This document shows, one piece after another, positions 6,989-16,173 of a DNA stretch of 64,000 bases. A program made the position numbers and the translations under genes. The notes beneath the pieces are model-generated. The model was not told the origin of the DNA. It ran no database searches and saw nothing but the letters and a program-made list of their open reading frames with translations. Where the stretch lies: contig NZ_JBFNQN010000012.1 of the NCBI RefSeq assembly GCF_040796495.1, forward strand, positions 1-64,000, given 5' to 3'. The number at the start of each line of letters is the position of its first letter. Position 1 is the stretch's first letter. The stretch comes from Kineococcus endophyticus. Its GTDB lineage: Bacteria > Actinomycetota > Actinomycetes > Actinomycetales > Kineococcaceae.

Positions 6989-8710
6989 TCAGTCCTCAGG
7001 GGTGTGCGACGCGAGGGTCGCGGTGACGTGGCGCTCGACGACGTCGCCGAGCACGGTGAGCGGGACGGGCCCGACGGAGAGGACGGTCCGGTGGAACGCG
7101 ACGACGGAGAACCGGTCCCCCAGGGCCGCCTCCGCGTGGGCGCGCAGCCGGGCGATCTCGCGGCAGCCCACCATGTAGGCGAGGGCCTGGCCGGGCCAGG
7201 CCGTGTAGCGGTCGACCTCGCTCTCCACGTGCCCGCGGCTCGTGGCGGTGTTCTCGTACATGAACTCCACGGCCTGTTCCCGCGTCCAGCCGAAGTGGTG
7301 GATGCCGGTGTCGACGACGAGGCGGCAGGCCCGCAGCGCGCGGAACGACAGCATGCCCAGGCGGGCGAGGTCGTCGCTGTAGAGGCCCATCTCGTCGGCC
7401 AGCTGCTCGGAGTACAGGCCCCAGCCCTCGTTGAAGCTGCACGCCTCGACGTCCAGGTGCCGGCGGTAGCGGGGGATGTCGAGCAGTTGCGCGGAGGCGA
7501 GTTGCAGGTGGTGACCCGGGACGGCCTCGTGGAAGGACAGCGCCTCGTACTCGTAGCGGAAGTGGCTGGGGGCGTCGGCGGCCAGGACGCAGTAGGCGCC
7601 GGGCCGGCTGCCGTCGACGGCTGGGGGGCGGTAGTAGCCGAGCGCGCTGCCCGCCCCGTCGACGGGGTTGATCTCCTCGATGACGCAGTCCGGGATGCCG
7701 AGGTCCGGGAACCAGCGGGCGCGGACGGACTCGGCCCGCGCGAGGGCGGCGTGCGCGACGGCGAGGATCTCCGCGCTCGTCTGGAACCGCAGGGCGGGGT
7801 CCTCCCGCAGCCGCCGCGTGATGCGCGAGAACTCCCCCTCCCCCAGCGCGCGGGTGCCGATCTCACTCCACTGCGCCCGCATCTCCGCCAGCACGTCCAG
7901 GCCGAGCTGGTGGATCTCCTCGGGAGTGAGGTCGGTCGTCGTGTGCCGCCGGACGGCGGCCGCGTACCCCTCCCGGCCGCCGGGCACGGCGCGGATGCCG
8001 ATGTCGGCCCCGTCGCGGGCCACGGGAAGCAGGTCCTCCCGCAGCCGGGCCGCCAGGGTCCGCAGGGCGGGGCGCACCTCGTCGAGGACGAGGCGGGTGG
8101 CCTCCTCCTGCGTGGCGGTGTCACCGGACGCGCGGGCCGGGGCGAGGAGGGCGTCCTCCTCCACGGCCGCGCCGAGGTGGCCCTCGAGCTGTTCCACCGC
8201 GTGCTCGACCCCGAGGCGCGTCGGGACGCGTCCGGCGGTGGCCTCCTGCGCGTAGCGGTCGGCCAGGGCGCCGAAGAACCCGGGCAGGCCCGCGAGCCGG
8301 TGTAGGTAGCGCTCGCGTCCGGCGGCGTCCGCGGTCGTCATGGCGGGCACCGCCTGGAAGACCAGGCCCTGCCGGCTGACGTAGCCCTTGGCCGAGGCGT
8401 TCGCGGCCCACAGGGAGTGCGCCGCGTCCTGCGCCGCGCCGCGGGCGAGCGCGACGAGGACGCCGCGGTCCACGATTCCGGCCTCGCTCAAGGACTCCGG
8501 GTCCAGGGCCTCCGCGGCGTCGGCCACCGCCCCGAGCTCTGCGGCGGCCCGCGCGCTCGCCTCCCGCGAGGGGTCTCCGGGCAGGTGGTCGAACTCCGTC
8601 AGGCCGAGCAGGGTCGCGTTGTACGGGTCGTAGGTGTGCTGGGCGTGGAAGTAGCGCTCGCCGAGCGCCGCCAGCTGGTCGGCGGCCGTCCCGGGGGTGG
8701 TGGTGGTCAC
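6989..8710 (-). CDS. DUF885-family metallopeptidase-like protein
   Basis: A 573-aa cytosolic protein. HEAVPGHH at 394-401 and EGWGLYSEQ at 428-436 are the signature of the DUF885 family. These resemble zinc carboxypeptidase motifs (HExxxxH plus a downstream Glu), so a dipeptidase or carboxypeptidase activity is inferred; the family is largely uncharacterised. No signal peptide is present. It sits between an SDR and an alpha/beta hydrolase in the peptide operon, which supports a peptidase role. It starts at GTG with a short gap after the SDR gene. Confidence 0.82.
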   Translation of the reverse strand: MTTTTPGTAADQLAALGERYFHAQHTYDPYNATLLGLTEFDHLPGDPSREASARAAAELGAVADAAEALDPESLSEAGIVDRGVLVALARGAAQDAAHSLWAANASAKGYVSRQGLVFQAVPAMTTADAAGRERYLHRLAGLPGFFGALADRYAQEATAGRVPTRLGVEHAVEQLEGHLGAAVEEDALLAPARASGDTATQEEATRLVLDEVRPALRTLAARLREDLLPVARDGADIGIRAVPGGREGYAAAVRRHTTTDLTPEEIHQLGLDVLAEMRAQWSEIGTRALGEGEFSRITRRLREDPALRFQTSAEILAVAHAALARAESVRARWFPDLGIPDCVIEEINPVDGAGSALGYYRPPAVDGSRPGAYCVLAADAPSHFRYEYEALSFHEAVPGHHLQLASAQLLDIPRYRRHLDVEACSFNEGWGLYSEQLADEMGLYSDDLARLGMLSFRALRACRLVVDTGIHHFGWTREQAVEFMYENTATSRGHVESEVDRYTAWPGQALAYMVGCREIARLRAHAEAALGDRFSVVAFHRTVLSVGPVPLTVLGDVVERHVTATLASHTPED

Positions 8711-8735
8711 AGGGTTTCCGTCCTCGCGGGGCCCC

Positions 8736-9434
8736 TCAGAAGAGGGAGTGCCCGCCGTCGATGGAGAGGGTCTGGCCGCTGACCCAGGACGCGTCCGGGT
8801 CGGCGAAGAACAGGACGCCGCGGGCGATGTCGTCCGGCGTCCCCGTGCGGCGCACCGCGATGCGCTCCAGGAGGGCCTGCTGGCCCGCGGTCCCGTAGGA
8901 GTCCCACTGCGCCTGCGTGGTGGGGTTGGAGAGGACGAACCCGGGCGCGATGCAGTTCGCCGTGATGCCGAACGGGCCGAGTTCGTGGGCCAGCTGCCGG
9001 GTGAAGCCGATCTGCGCGGCCTTGGCGGTCGTGTAGGCCTGGATGCCGGTGAGGCTGACGCTGCGGCCCGCGCCGGAGGAGATGGTGACGATGCGCCCGA
9101 AACCCCGGCGCTTCATGGAGCGGGCCGCGGCCCTCGTGCAGTTCCGCATGGTCACGACGTTGGCCGCGACGACGGCGTCCCAGGCGTCGTCCGCGAGCTC
9201 GTCGATGGGGGTGTGGGTCTGGCCGACGACGCCACCGGCGCAGTTGACGAGGACGTCGACGTCCCCGACCTGCGCGAAGAACTCCTCGACCGCGCGGGTG
9301 TCCGCGAGGTCGACCTCGTCGCGGTCGACGCCGCGCACCGCGGCGCCGGCGTCCTGCAGCCGGTCGGCGATGGCCCGGCCGATGCCCTGGGCGGTGCCGG
9401 TGACGACCGCGGTCCGGCCCGTCAGTCCACTCAC
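8736..9434 (-). CDS. Short-chain dehydrogenase/reductase (SDR)
   Basis: A 232-aa classical SDR. The cofactor motif TGTAQGIG starts at residue 12, NCAGG is at 64-68, and the catalytic Ser (near 120), Y134 and K138 (YTTAK) are in place. The C-terminal segment ANCIAPGFVLSNPT and the WVSGQTLSIDGG end are typical. The acidic residue after the second strand (GVDRDEVD) favours NAD(H). It probably oxidises or reduces a hydroxy or keto acid product of the pathway. GTG 9434 overlaps the stop of the RpiR regulator. Confidence 0.87.
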   Translation of the reverse strand: MSGLTGRTAVVTGTAQGIGRAIADRLQDAGAAVRGVDRDEVDLADTRAVEEFFAQVGDVDVLVNCAGGVVGQTHTPIDELADDAWDAVVAANVVTMRNCTRAAARSMKRRGFGRIVTISSGAGRSVSLTGIQAYTTAKAAQIGFTRQLAHELGPFGITANCIAPGFVLSNPTTQAQWDSYGTAGQQALLERIAVRRTGTPDDIARGVLFFADPDASWVSGQTLSIDGGHSLF

Positions 9435-10294
9435 GTGCTCTCCTCGGTGCTCCGGTGGGCACGGGCGATCTGCACCGTGTCCTCCCACTGCTTCATGCGG
9501 TCGATGCCCCGGTCCCCGGTGGCGAGCAGGACGGCCTCGACGAGGGCCTCGACGAGGGCGATCGTGCCCACGACGGAGTCGAAGGGCAGGCCGTCCACCG
9601 GCACCGGGAGCACGACGTCCGCGCTCTCCGTCGCCGGCGACAGGCCCGGGTCGGTGATGACGACGACCTTCGCGCCGCGGCCCTTGGCGATCGCCGCGGC
9701 CTGCTTCGCGGTCAGCTCGTAGCGGCGGAAGTCGAAGACGACCGCCACCGATCCCGGGCACAACCGCAGGAGCTTGCCGATGTCGTGCCCGACCGGCTGC
9801 GCCACGAAGTCGACGGCGGGGACGACCTGGTCCAGCTGCGTCGCCAGCAGCTCGGCCGAGAACCGGCTGAAGTAGCCGCCCATCACCACGACCTGCTTGG
9901 CCTTCCCCGCCAGGGCCTCGACGGCCCGGTCGAACTCGCTGGGCGGGACGGAGGCCGCGAGCTGCTCCACGAGCCCGAGGCGTTCGGTGATCGCCGCTTG
10001 GAACACCGGGCGCTCGGCGTGCTCGCGGGCACCCTCCACCGTCCGGTTCACCGGACTGCTCATGCGGTGGGTGACCTCCTCGCGCAGCCGCCGCTGGAAG
10101 TCCGGGTACCCGCCGATGCCGAGCCTCGTCACGAGGCGCAGCACGGTGGGCGTGCTCGTGCCGGCGGCCTTGGCGACGGCCGCAGCGCTCTCCAGCCCGG
10201 CGCTGGGCCAGGAGGCCAGGAGGACGCGCGCCACCTTCTTCTCGGCGGGGCTCAGCTCGCCCATGCGGGCGAAGATCTCCTCGTCGATGGTCAT
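9431..10294 (-). CDS. MurR/RpiR-family transcriptional regulator
   Basis: A 287-aa regulator with an N-terminal HTH_6 domain (KKVARVLLASWP, then AGTSTPTVLRLVTRLG) and a C-terminal SIS domain from about residue 110 to 270 (VVVMGGYFSRFSAELLA, VVVITDPGLSPA) that binds a phosphosugar or similar ligand. Relatives control amino-sugar and cell-wall-peptide use. Encoded inside the operon, it is the natural candidate for its control. ATG 10294 has a GAGGAG site 6 bp upstream; an earlier in-frame start has none. Its stop overlaps the SDR start. Confidence 0.87.
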   Translation of the reverse strand: MTIDEEIFARMGELSPAEKKVARVLLASWPSAGLESAAAVAKAAGTSTPTVLRLVTRLGIGGYPDFQRRLREEVTHRMSSPVNRTVEGAREHAERPVFQAAITERLGLVEQLAASVPPSEFDRAVEALAGKAKQVVVMGGYFSRFSAELLATQLDQVVPAVDFVAQPVGHDIGKLLRLCPGSVAVVFDFRRYELTAKQAAAIAKGRGAKVVVITDPGLSPATESADVVLPVPVDGLPFDSVVGTIALVEALVEAVLLATGDRGIDRMKQWEDTVQIARAHRSTEEST

Positions 10295-10330
10295 GGTGCT
10301 CTCCTCGAGGACGTGCACGACGGCGCCCGC

Positions 10331-11278
10331 TCAGGTCAGCAGGACGAGTCCGTCCTGCCCCTCGAAGGCGGCGAACATGGTGGGCGAGTTGTGGGCGGCC
10401 ACGACGCTACCGTCGGGCGCGACCGCGACGAGGCCGCCGCTGGCACCCTTGGTCGTCAGCTCCGCCAGCACCGTGTCCCGCACCGCGTCCGGCAGCGTGG
10501 CGCCGAGGTAGCGCATCCGGGCGGCGATGTCGTACGACACGACGCCGCGGATGAAGGCCTCGCCCTCGCCCGTGCAGGACACGGCGAGGGAGTCGCCGCG
10601 GGCGTAGGTCCCGGCGCCGATGACGGGGCTGTCGCCGACCCGGCCCGCGCTCTGCGCGGCCATGCCGCCCGTCGAGGTCGCCGCGGCGACCCGTCCGTGC
10701 CGGTCGCGCGCGACGGCGCCGACCGTGCCGTGGCGGGGGGCGGCCAGGCGCAGGGCGTGGATGCGGTCGAGCTGCTCCCGCCGGGCCTGGGTGACGAAGT
10801 ACTCCTGCTCGCGGACCTCGAGGTCCCAGCCGGTCGCCAGGTCGCGGGAGGGGTCGACGAGCAGCAGGTGCGTGCTGTTCTCCAGCACCGCGCGGGCGAG
10901 CCGCACGGGGTTCTTGGCGTGCCGGGACACCGCGACGGCACCGGCCCGGCCCTCGTCGTCCATGACGGCCGCGTCGTGCTCGACGGTGCCGTCCGCAGCC
11001 AGGGCCGCACCGCGGCCGGCGTTGAACAGGGGGTCGTCCTCCAACTGCTCGACCGCCGCGCAGACGGCGTCGAGCGCCGTCCCGCCGTCGGCCAGCACGG
11101 CGCGACCGGCCCCGTGGGCGCGGCGCAACCCGGACTCGAACGACTCGCGCCGCTCGGCGGACAGTTCCTCGATGCGTCCCCCGGCCCCGCCGTGCAGGGC
11201 CAGGGCGAACGGCCCGGCCGCGGGCACGTGCCACAGCCTCGTCTCGACCGGGCGCGCCACCATCTCCTCGTCGCGCAT
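10331..11278 (-). CDS. Isoaspartyl peptidase / type 2 asparaginase (Ntn hydrolase)
   Basis: A 315-aa precursor of the plant-type asparaginase family. ALHGGAGG near residue 28, PLFNAGRGA and HGTVGAVARD are signatures; T185 is the expected autocleavage site and N-terminal nucleophile of the beta chain. TSTGGMAAQSAGRVGDSP and CTGEGEAFIR complete the substrate pocket. The enzyme splits beta-aspartyl (isoaspartyl) dipeptides and sometimes asparagine. Placement behind a D-aminopeptidase and a peptide importer points to salvage of damaged or wall-derived peptides. ATG overlaps the preceding stop by ATGA. Confidence 0.88.
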   Translation of the reverse strand: MRDEEMVARPVETRLWHVPAAGPFALALHGGAGGRIEELSAERRESFESGLRRAHGAGRAVLADGGTALDAVCAAVEQLEDDPLFNAGRGAALAADGTVEHDAAVMDDEGRAGAVAVSRHAKNPVRLARAVLENSTHLLLVDPSRDLATGWDLEVREQEYFVTQARREQLDRIHALRLAAPRHGTVGAVARDRHGRVAAATSTGGMAAQSAGRVGDSPVIGAGTYARGDSLAVSCTGEGEAFIRGVVSYDIAARMRYLGATLPDAVRDTVLAELTTKGASGGLVAVAPDGSVVAAHNSPTMFAAFEGQDGLVLLT

Positions 11279-12111
11279 CAGCGGCCACCTGCCTGACGGG
11301 TGATGTAGTTGACGGCCACGAACGACCGGAAGACGGACAGCAGGTCCTCCCCCTGGATCCGCACCTCGCGCGTCCCGGTGCGTTCCGCCCCGCGCGCCCA
11401 GGTGGCGACGTCGGCCATGTCGGCGGTCTGGACGTCCAGGTCGAGGACGGCGGGGCGTTCGACCCGCGGCAGCGAGACCTCGCCCGCCGCGACCCGGCGC
11501 ACGGCCTCCTCGGCGCCGGCCCGGATGAGGCGGCACGACTCGCTCGGGTGCAGGTTCAGGGCGCTGGCCCGGGTGATCGACTGCTTCGTCACGACGTTCA
11601 CCGCGCCCTGCGCGAAGGGGGCGGTCTCCTCCCACGTCACCTCGTCGCCCGAGACGAACGCGATGGGGACGCCGTAGTGGTCGGCGACGAGGGCGTTGAT
11701 GCCGCTCTCGCCCACCGCGCGGCCGTTGAGGCGCGCGCCGGAGAAGACCTCGGGGTTGTAGGTGTGCGACATCGCCGAGGCCTCCCCGGAGATCGACCCG
11801 TGGTACCCGACGAAGAACGCGGCGTCCACGGTCTCGTCGAGCCCCTGCATCATGTACATCGGCTTGTGCCGACCGGACAGGTACTTCGCCTCTCCGGCGA
11901 TCCTGCGCGGGTCGAGGTTCGCCATGCGGCTGTGGGAGTCGTTGAGGACGACCTCGGTCGCCCCGCCGGCGACCGCGCCCTCGATCGCGGCGTTCACCTC
12001 GTCCTGCAGCAGCGCGCAGCCCAGCGCGTACCCGGGACTGCCGGGACGGCACTGGTCCCAGTCGACGATCCCGGCGACGCCCTCCATGTCCAGCGACATC
12101 CAGACCTTCAC
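11278..12111 (-). CDS. M55-family D-aminopeptidase (DppA-like)
   Basis: A 277-aa metallopeptidase that removes D-amino acids from peptide N-termini. The family motif SLDMEG (D8, E10) plus H60, H104 and E135 match the zinc ligands known for Bacillus subtilis DppA; H116 in MSHTYNP lies near the expected catalytic histidine. In B. subtilis, dppA heads the dipeptide transport operon. Here it follows the two transporter ATPases instead. GTG 12111 overlaps the stop of the upstream ATPase gene. It is probably a cytosolic multimer. Confidence 0.9.
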   Translation of the reverse strand: MKVWMSLDMEGVAGIVDWDQCRPGSPGYALGCALLQDEVNAAIEGAVAGGATEVVLNDSHSRMANLDPRRIAGEAKYLSGRHKPMYMMQGLDETVDAAFFVGYHGSISGEASAMSHTYNPEVFSGARLNGRAVGESGINALVADHYGVPIAFVSGDEVTWEETAPFAQGAVNVVTKQSITRASALNLHPSESCRLIRAGAEEAVRRVAAGEVSLPRVERPAVLDLDVQTADMADVATWARGAERTGTREVRIQGEDLLSVFRSFVAVNYITRQAGGR

Positions 12112-13229
12112 GGTGCGGTGCTCCTCGCGTGCGGTGTTCTCGGTTCTTCGGGGTGGTCCTGCGGGACGTCATCGGGGAAGTCCTCGCGGACGTCGACGAG
12201 GGCCGTGCTCGCCGCCGGGTCGGGCGGGGCCTGGAACGCGGGCAGTTCCTCCGCGAGCAGGCACGCGCTGACGTGCCCGGGGACGACCGTCTCCAACGCC
12301 GGGTCGACCGTCCGGCAGGCGTCGACGGCGTACGGGCAGCGCGGGTTGAACCGGCACCCGGACGGGACGTCGTAGGGGCTCGGCGGTTCGCCCTCCAAGA
12401 CGAAGTCCTCGTTGACGCTGCCGGCCCGCATCCGCGGGATCGAGTCGATGAGGGCCCGGGTGTACGGGTGCCGCGGGTTCGCGAACAGCTCAGCCGTGTC
12501 GGCGACCTCGACGATGCGCCCCAGGTACATGACCGCGACCCGCTGGCTGAGGTGCTGGACGACGGCCAGGTTGTGGGCGACGAACAGGATGCTCAGGCCC
12601 AGGTCGCGCTGCAGCCTCGCGAACAGGTCGAGGATCGTGGCCTGCACCGACACGTCGAGCGCGGAGACGGGTTCGTCGGCGATGAGGACGTCGGGGCGCA
12701 CGGCCAGGGCCCGGGCGATGGCCAGGCGCTGACGCTGCCCGCCGGAGAACTGGCTCGGGTAGGCGTCGAGGGCGTCCTCCTCCAGCCCGACGAGGTTCAG
12801 CAGCCGGACGCTCTCCTGGCGCACCTGCGCGCGCGGGACCACGTCGTGCAGCAGCAGCAGTTCGCGCAGCATCGACGCCACGGAGATGCGAGGGTTCAGG
12901 GAGGAGTACGGGTCCTGGAACACCATCTGGATCCGGCGGCTCGCGTCCTTGCCGCGGCGCGCGGGCACCGGTTCCCCGTCGTGCTCGAGGGAACCCCCGC
13001 TCGGCGTCGTGCTGCCGACGAGGACCTTGGCCAGCGTGGACTTGCCGGACCCGGACTCCCCGACGAGGGCGAGGACCTCCCCGCGGCGCAGCTCGAGGTC
13101 GACCCCGTCGAGGGCGCGCAGGTCCGTGCGGTGCTCGGTCCGCGTCAACCGCGCCGCCAGCGACGGGCGCAGCTGGTAGGTCTTGGTGACGCCCGCGGCC
13201 CGCAGCACCGGGGTGGTCGTCCCGTTCAC
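12108..13229 (-). CDS. Oligopeptide/dipeptide ABC transporter ATPase, OppF/DppF type
   Basis: A 373-aa ATP-binding subunit. Walker A is GESGSGKST, the ABC signature is FSGGQRQRLA, Walker B is VLIADEPVSAL and the switch histidine lies in VAHNL. The C-terminal oligo_HPY region has the cysteines of the Fe-S-like site (CRFNPRCPYAVDAC). With the OppD-type partner it drives import of peptides bound by the extracellular lipoprotein. GTG 13229 overlaps the OppD stop. The Pro/Glu-rich tail after about residue 335 is longer than usual and probably unstructured. Confidence 0.92.
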   Translation of the reverse strand: MNGTTTPVLRAAGVTKTYQLRPSLAARLTRTEHRTDLRALDGVDLELRRGEVLALVGESGSGKSTLAKVLVGSTTPSGGSLEHDGEPVPARRGKDASRRIQMVFQDPYSSLNPRISVASMLRELLLLHDVVPRAQVRQESVRLLNLVGLEEDALDAYPSQFSGGQRQRLAIARALAVRPDVLIADEPVSALDVSVQATILDLFARLQRDLGLSILFVAHNLAVVQHLSQRVAVMYLGRIVEVADTAELFANPRHPYTRALIDSIPRMRAGSVNEDFVLEGEPPSPYDVPSGCRFNPRCPYAVDACRTVDPALETVVPGHVSACLLAEELPAFQAPPDPAASTALVDVREDFPDDVPQDHPEEPRTPHARSTAP

Positions 13230-14224
13230 GCGGGTGCTCCTTCGAAGATGCGGTGGGTCTCGATGCACGCGGCGTCGTGTCCGGGGGCGACGAGTTCACG
13301 CGGCGGGACGGCCGCGGTGCAGGCGTCCACGGCGAACGCGCACCGGGGGGCGAACGGGCACCCCGCCGGGCGGGCGCTGAGGTTCGGGGGGAACCCGGGG
13401 ATGGGGACGAGCCGTCGGTCGGGCTGGTCGAAGTCGGGGGCGGAGTCGAGCAGCCCCTTCGTGTACGGGTGCCGCGGGTCGCCGAGGACGTCGCGGACGG
13501 ACCCGGACTCCACGACGTGGCCGGAGTACATGACCGCTACGTCCGAGCAGGTCTGGTTCACGACGGCGAGGTCGTGGGTGACGAACACCAGCGCGGTACC
13601 GGTGTCGTCGCACAACCCCTCCAGGACCTTGAGCACCTGGTGCTGGACGGTGACGTCGAGCGCGGTCGTGGGTTCGTCGCACAGCAGCAGCCGCGGTCCG
13701 CACGCGACGGCCATCGCGATCATGATGCGCTGGCGCAGCCCGCCGGACAGTTCGTGCGGGTAGGCGCGTGCCCGCCGGACGGGGTCCGGGATCCCGGTGC
13801 GGGCCATCGTCTCCACCGCCAGCTGGGCGGCGTCGGCCTTCGACAGCCCGAGGTGGCGCCGAGGGCCCTCCGCGACCTGGTCCCCGACGCGGACGACGGG
13901 GTTGAGCGCGGTCATCGGCTCCTGGAAGACCATCGCGATCTCCGGGCCCATGAGGCGGCGGCGCTGCGCCGCCGGCATCCCGACGAGTTCGCGGCCGTCG
14001 TAGCGGATGCTGCCGGAGAGCACCTCGACGCCCCGCGGGAGCAGCCCGGCGACGGCACGCAGCGTGAGCGACTTGCCGGACCCGGACTCCCCGACGATCC
14101 CGAACCGTTCCCCGGCGGCGACCTCGAGCGAGAGGTCCTCCACGATGCGGGTGTCGGGGCGGTTGCGCCGGCGGACGCCGAGGGTGAGGTCGGAGACGCT
14201 GAGCAGGGAAGCGGCCACGGTCAC
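13226..14224 (-). CDS. Oligopeptide/dipeptide ABC transporter ATPase, OppD/DppD type
   Basis: A 332-aa ATPase paired with the OppF-type subunit. Walker A GESGSGKSL, signature LSGGLRQRI, Walker B LLLCDEPTTALD and switch FVTHDL are all visible. The C-terminal CPFAPRCAFAVDAC motif matches the oligo_HPY domain. GTG 14224 overlaps the permease stop; the open frame upstream of it is antisense to the permease and not coding. It acts at the inner face of the membrane with the two permeases. Confidence 0.92.
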   Translation of the reverse strand: MTVAASLLSVSDLTLGVRRRNRPDTRIVEDLSLEVAAGERFGIVGESGSGKSLTLRAVAGLLPRGVEVLSGSIRYDGRELVGMPAAQRRRLMGPEIAMVFQEPMTALNPVVRVGDQVAEGPRRHLGLSKADAAQLAVETMARTGIPDPVRRARAYPHELSGGLRQRIMIAMAVACGPRLLLCDEPTTALDVTVQHQVLKVLEGLCDDTGTALVFVTHDLAVVNQTCSDVAVMYSGHVVESGSVRDVLGDPRHPYTKGLLDSAPDFDQPDRRLVPIPGFPPNLSARPAGCPFAPRCAFAVDACTAAVPPRELVAPGHDAACIETHRIFEGAPA

Positions 14225-15111
14225 TTCCTCCTCTCCGGGTTCAGGAGGTCGGAGATCCCGTCGCCGAGCCAGGACAGACCGAGACTCGTGACGACGACGA
14301 CGAGACCGGGGATGGTCGCCTGCTGCCACTGGGTGGTGATGAACTCCTGGCCGTCGTTGATCATCGAACCCCACTCCGCCGTCGGCGGGGCGATGCCGAG
14401 GCCGAGGTACCCCAGGGTGACGATCGCCATGATGTCCATGACGATGTCGCTCATCCCGTAGATGACGGCCTGGGACAGGACGTTCGGGCCGATGTGCCGG
14501 ACGAGGATGCGCGCGTGCGACATGCCGCCGAGGCGGGCCGCGACCACGTAGTCCTGCTCCTTGGCGACGAGGACCTCGCCGCGGACGATCTTGGCGTAGG
14601 AGACCCAGGAGACGGCGGCGATGGCGATGTAGATGCTGAACTCGCCGGACCCGAAGACGAAGACCAGGACGATGACCATGACGTAGAACGGGAAGGCGAA
14701 GAACACGTCGACGACGCGCATGAGCACGGTGTCGAGCCAGCCCCCGGCGTAGCCGGCGATCCCGCCGACGACGGTGCCGACGACGAACGGGATGAGGACC
14801 GCGAGGAACCCGACCCGCAGGTCGACCCGGGCGCCCCAGATGAGCCGGGACAGCACGTCGCGGCCGTACTTGTCGGTGCCGAGCAGGTGCTCGCCCGACG
14901 GGGACTGCAACGCGTTCGCCAGGTCCTGCTCCACCGGGTCGTAGGGGGCGAGCACCGGGGCGAGGACCGCGACGAGGACGAGCAGCCCGACGATGACACC
15001 CCCGGCGACGAGGGAACCGTTGCGGTACCAGGGCTGCAGCGAGCGCGACCGGGATCGGGTGGCCCGGCGCCGGGCGCTGCGCTCGACGAGGAGCGCGGTG
15101 GGGGTGCTCAT
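14221..15111 (-). CDS. Peptide ABC transporter permease, OppC/DppC type
   Basis: A 296-aa membrane protein with about six transmembrane helices: one after the short Arg-rich N-terminus (VAGGVIVGLLVLVAVLAPVL), four in the permease core and one near the C-terminus. HLLGTDKYGRDVLSRLIWGAR is the OppC signature, and the cytoplasmic EAA loop is AARLGGMSHARILVRHIGPN. ATG 15111 overlaps the partner permease stop by ATGA. Confidence 0.92.
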   Translation of the reverse strand: MSTPTALLVERSARRRATRSRSRSLQPWYRNGSLVAGGVIVGLLVLVAVLAPVLAPYDPVEQDLANALQSPSGEHLLGTDKYGRDVLSRLIWGARVDLRVGFLAVLIPFVVGTVVGGIAGYAGGWLDTVLMRVVDVFFAFPFYVMVIVLVFVFGSGEFSIYIAIAAVSWVSYAKIVRGEVLVAKEQDYVVAARLGGMSHARILVRHIGPNVLSQAVIYGMSDIVMDIMAIVTLGYLGLGIAPPTAEWGSMINDGQEFITTQWQQATIPGLVVVVTSLGLSWLGDGISDLLNPERRK

Positions 15112-16067
15112 GCGCGGGCCGTCCGGCTGAGGTCGACCCGGGGGTCGAGGAGCGTGTAGACGACGTCGGTGAGGATGCCGACGACGACCACGAACAACGC
15201 GACGAACAGGGTGACGCCCTGGATCGTCGGGAAGTCGCGGGTGAAGATCGAGTTGATCATCAGAGACCCCAGACCGGGCAGCGCGAACACGCGCTCGATG
15301 ACGAGGGAACCGCCGACGAGGTACCCGAGGTTGACGCCGATGATCGAGACGGTGGGGATGGCGGCGTTGCGCAGGACGTGGCCGCGGAACAGCTGCACCC
15401 CCGAGGCCCCCTTCATCTTCGCGGTCCCGACGTACTCCGAACCCAGCACGGAGATCATCGACGAGCGCAGGCTGCGGATGATGGTCGGCGACATGGCGAT
15501 CGCGAGCGTCACCGCCGGCAGGAACAGGTGGTACAGGTGCTCCAGCGCCGTGTCGCCGTACCCGCCGACGGGGAAGGCCCGCAGGCTGACGCCCAGCAGC
15601 AGGATGAGCATGATGCCCACCCAGAACTGCGGCATGCCCTGACCGACGAGGGTGAAACCCCGCACACCCAGGTCGCGGGCGCCGCCGGGGCGGAACGCGG
15701 CGAGGGCGGCGAGCGGCACGCTGATGAGCAGGGCCAGCACGAGCGCGTACAGCAGCAGGGTCAGCGTCACCGGGATCGCCTCGAGGACGAGCTGGGTGAC
15801 CGGGAGCTGGTAGGTCAAGCTGGTGCCGAGGTCGCCGTGGGCGAGCTGGCCGAGGAAGAGCAGGTACTGCCGCCACAGCGGTTCGTCGAGGCCGAGCCTC
15901 GCCGTGAGCGCGGCGACGCTCTGCTCGGTCGCGCGTTCCCCCAGCAGGGCCAGGGCCGCGTTGCCGGGGAGGAGGTGGGCCAGGAGGAAGACGATGAGCG
16001 TGACGCCGAAGGCGACGGGGATGGACTGCACGAGACGGCCGGGGATGAACCGCAGACGGTGGCTCAC
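15108..16067 (-). CDS. Peptide ABC transporter permease, OppB/DppB type
   Basis: A 319-aa inner-membrane permease with six predicted helices. LIVFLLAHLLPGNAA and GQGMPQFWVGIMLIL are typical of OppB, and the EAA loop reads TAKMKGASGVQLFRGHVLRN. GTG 16067 has a good AGGAGGT site. It is separated from the binding-protein gene by a 106-bp spacer holding a strong stem-loop, which suggests that the binding protein is made in excess over the membrane subunits. Confidence 0.92.
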   Translation of the reverse strand: MSHRLRFIPGRLVQSIPVAFGVTLIVFLLAHLLPGNAALALLGERATEQSVAALTARLGLDEPLWRQYLLFLGQLAHGDLGTSLTYQLPVTQLVLEAIPVTLTLLLYALVLALLISVPLAALAAFRPGGARDLGVRGFTLVGQGMPQFWVGIMLILLLGVSLRAFPVGGYGDTALEHLYHLFLPAVTLAIAMSPTIIRSLRSSMISVLGSEYVGTAKMKGASGVQLFRGHVLRNAAIPTVSIIGVNLGYLVGGSLVIERVFALPGLGSLMINSIFTRDFPTIQGVTLFVALFVVVVGILTDVVYTLLDPRVDLSRTARA

Positions 16068-16092
16068 CGTCCCACCTCCTTGTTCACGTCGG

Positions 16093-16129
16093 GGGGGTTC
16101 ACGAGGGGGTTCGCGAAGGGGTTTCGCAG
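16093..16129. repeat. Three imperfect 12-13-bp G-rich tandem repeats
   Basis: Units resembling GGGGGTTCRCGA follow each other three times in the spacer between the binding-protein and permease genes. They lie just past the stem-loop in the direction of transcription. Function unknown; they may be part of an mRNA-processing or attenuation element. Confidence 0.4.
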
Positions 16130-16137
16130 CGTGGCGG

Positions 16138-16167
16138 GACGGGGGCGGGGTGTTCCCCGCCCCCGTC
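16138..16167 (-). terminator. Perfect 13-bp stem-loop between binding-protein and permease genes
   Basis: Arms GACGGGGGCGGGG and CCCCGCCCCCGTC flank a TGTT loop just after the binding-protein stop. No T-run follows, so it is more likely a 3'-end stabiliser or partial terminator than a full stop. Similar hairpins after binding-protein genes are known to raise their expression over downstream transporter genes. Confidence 0.6.
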
Positions 16168-16173
16168 CGGCGG

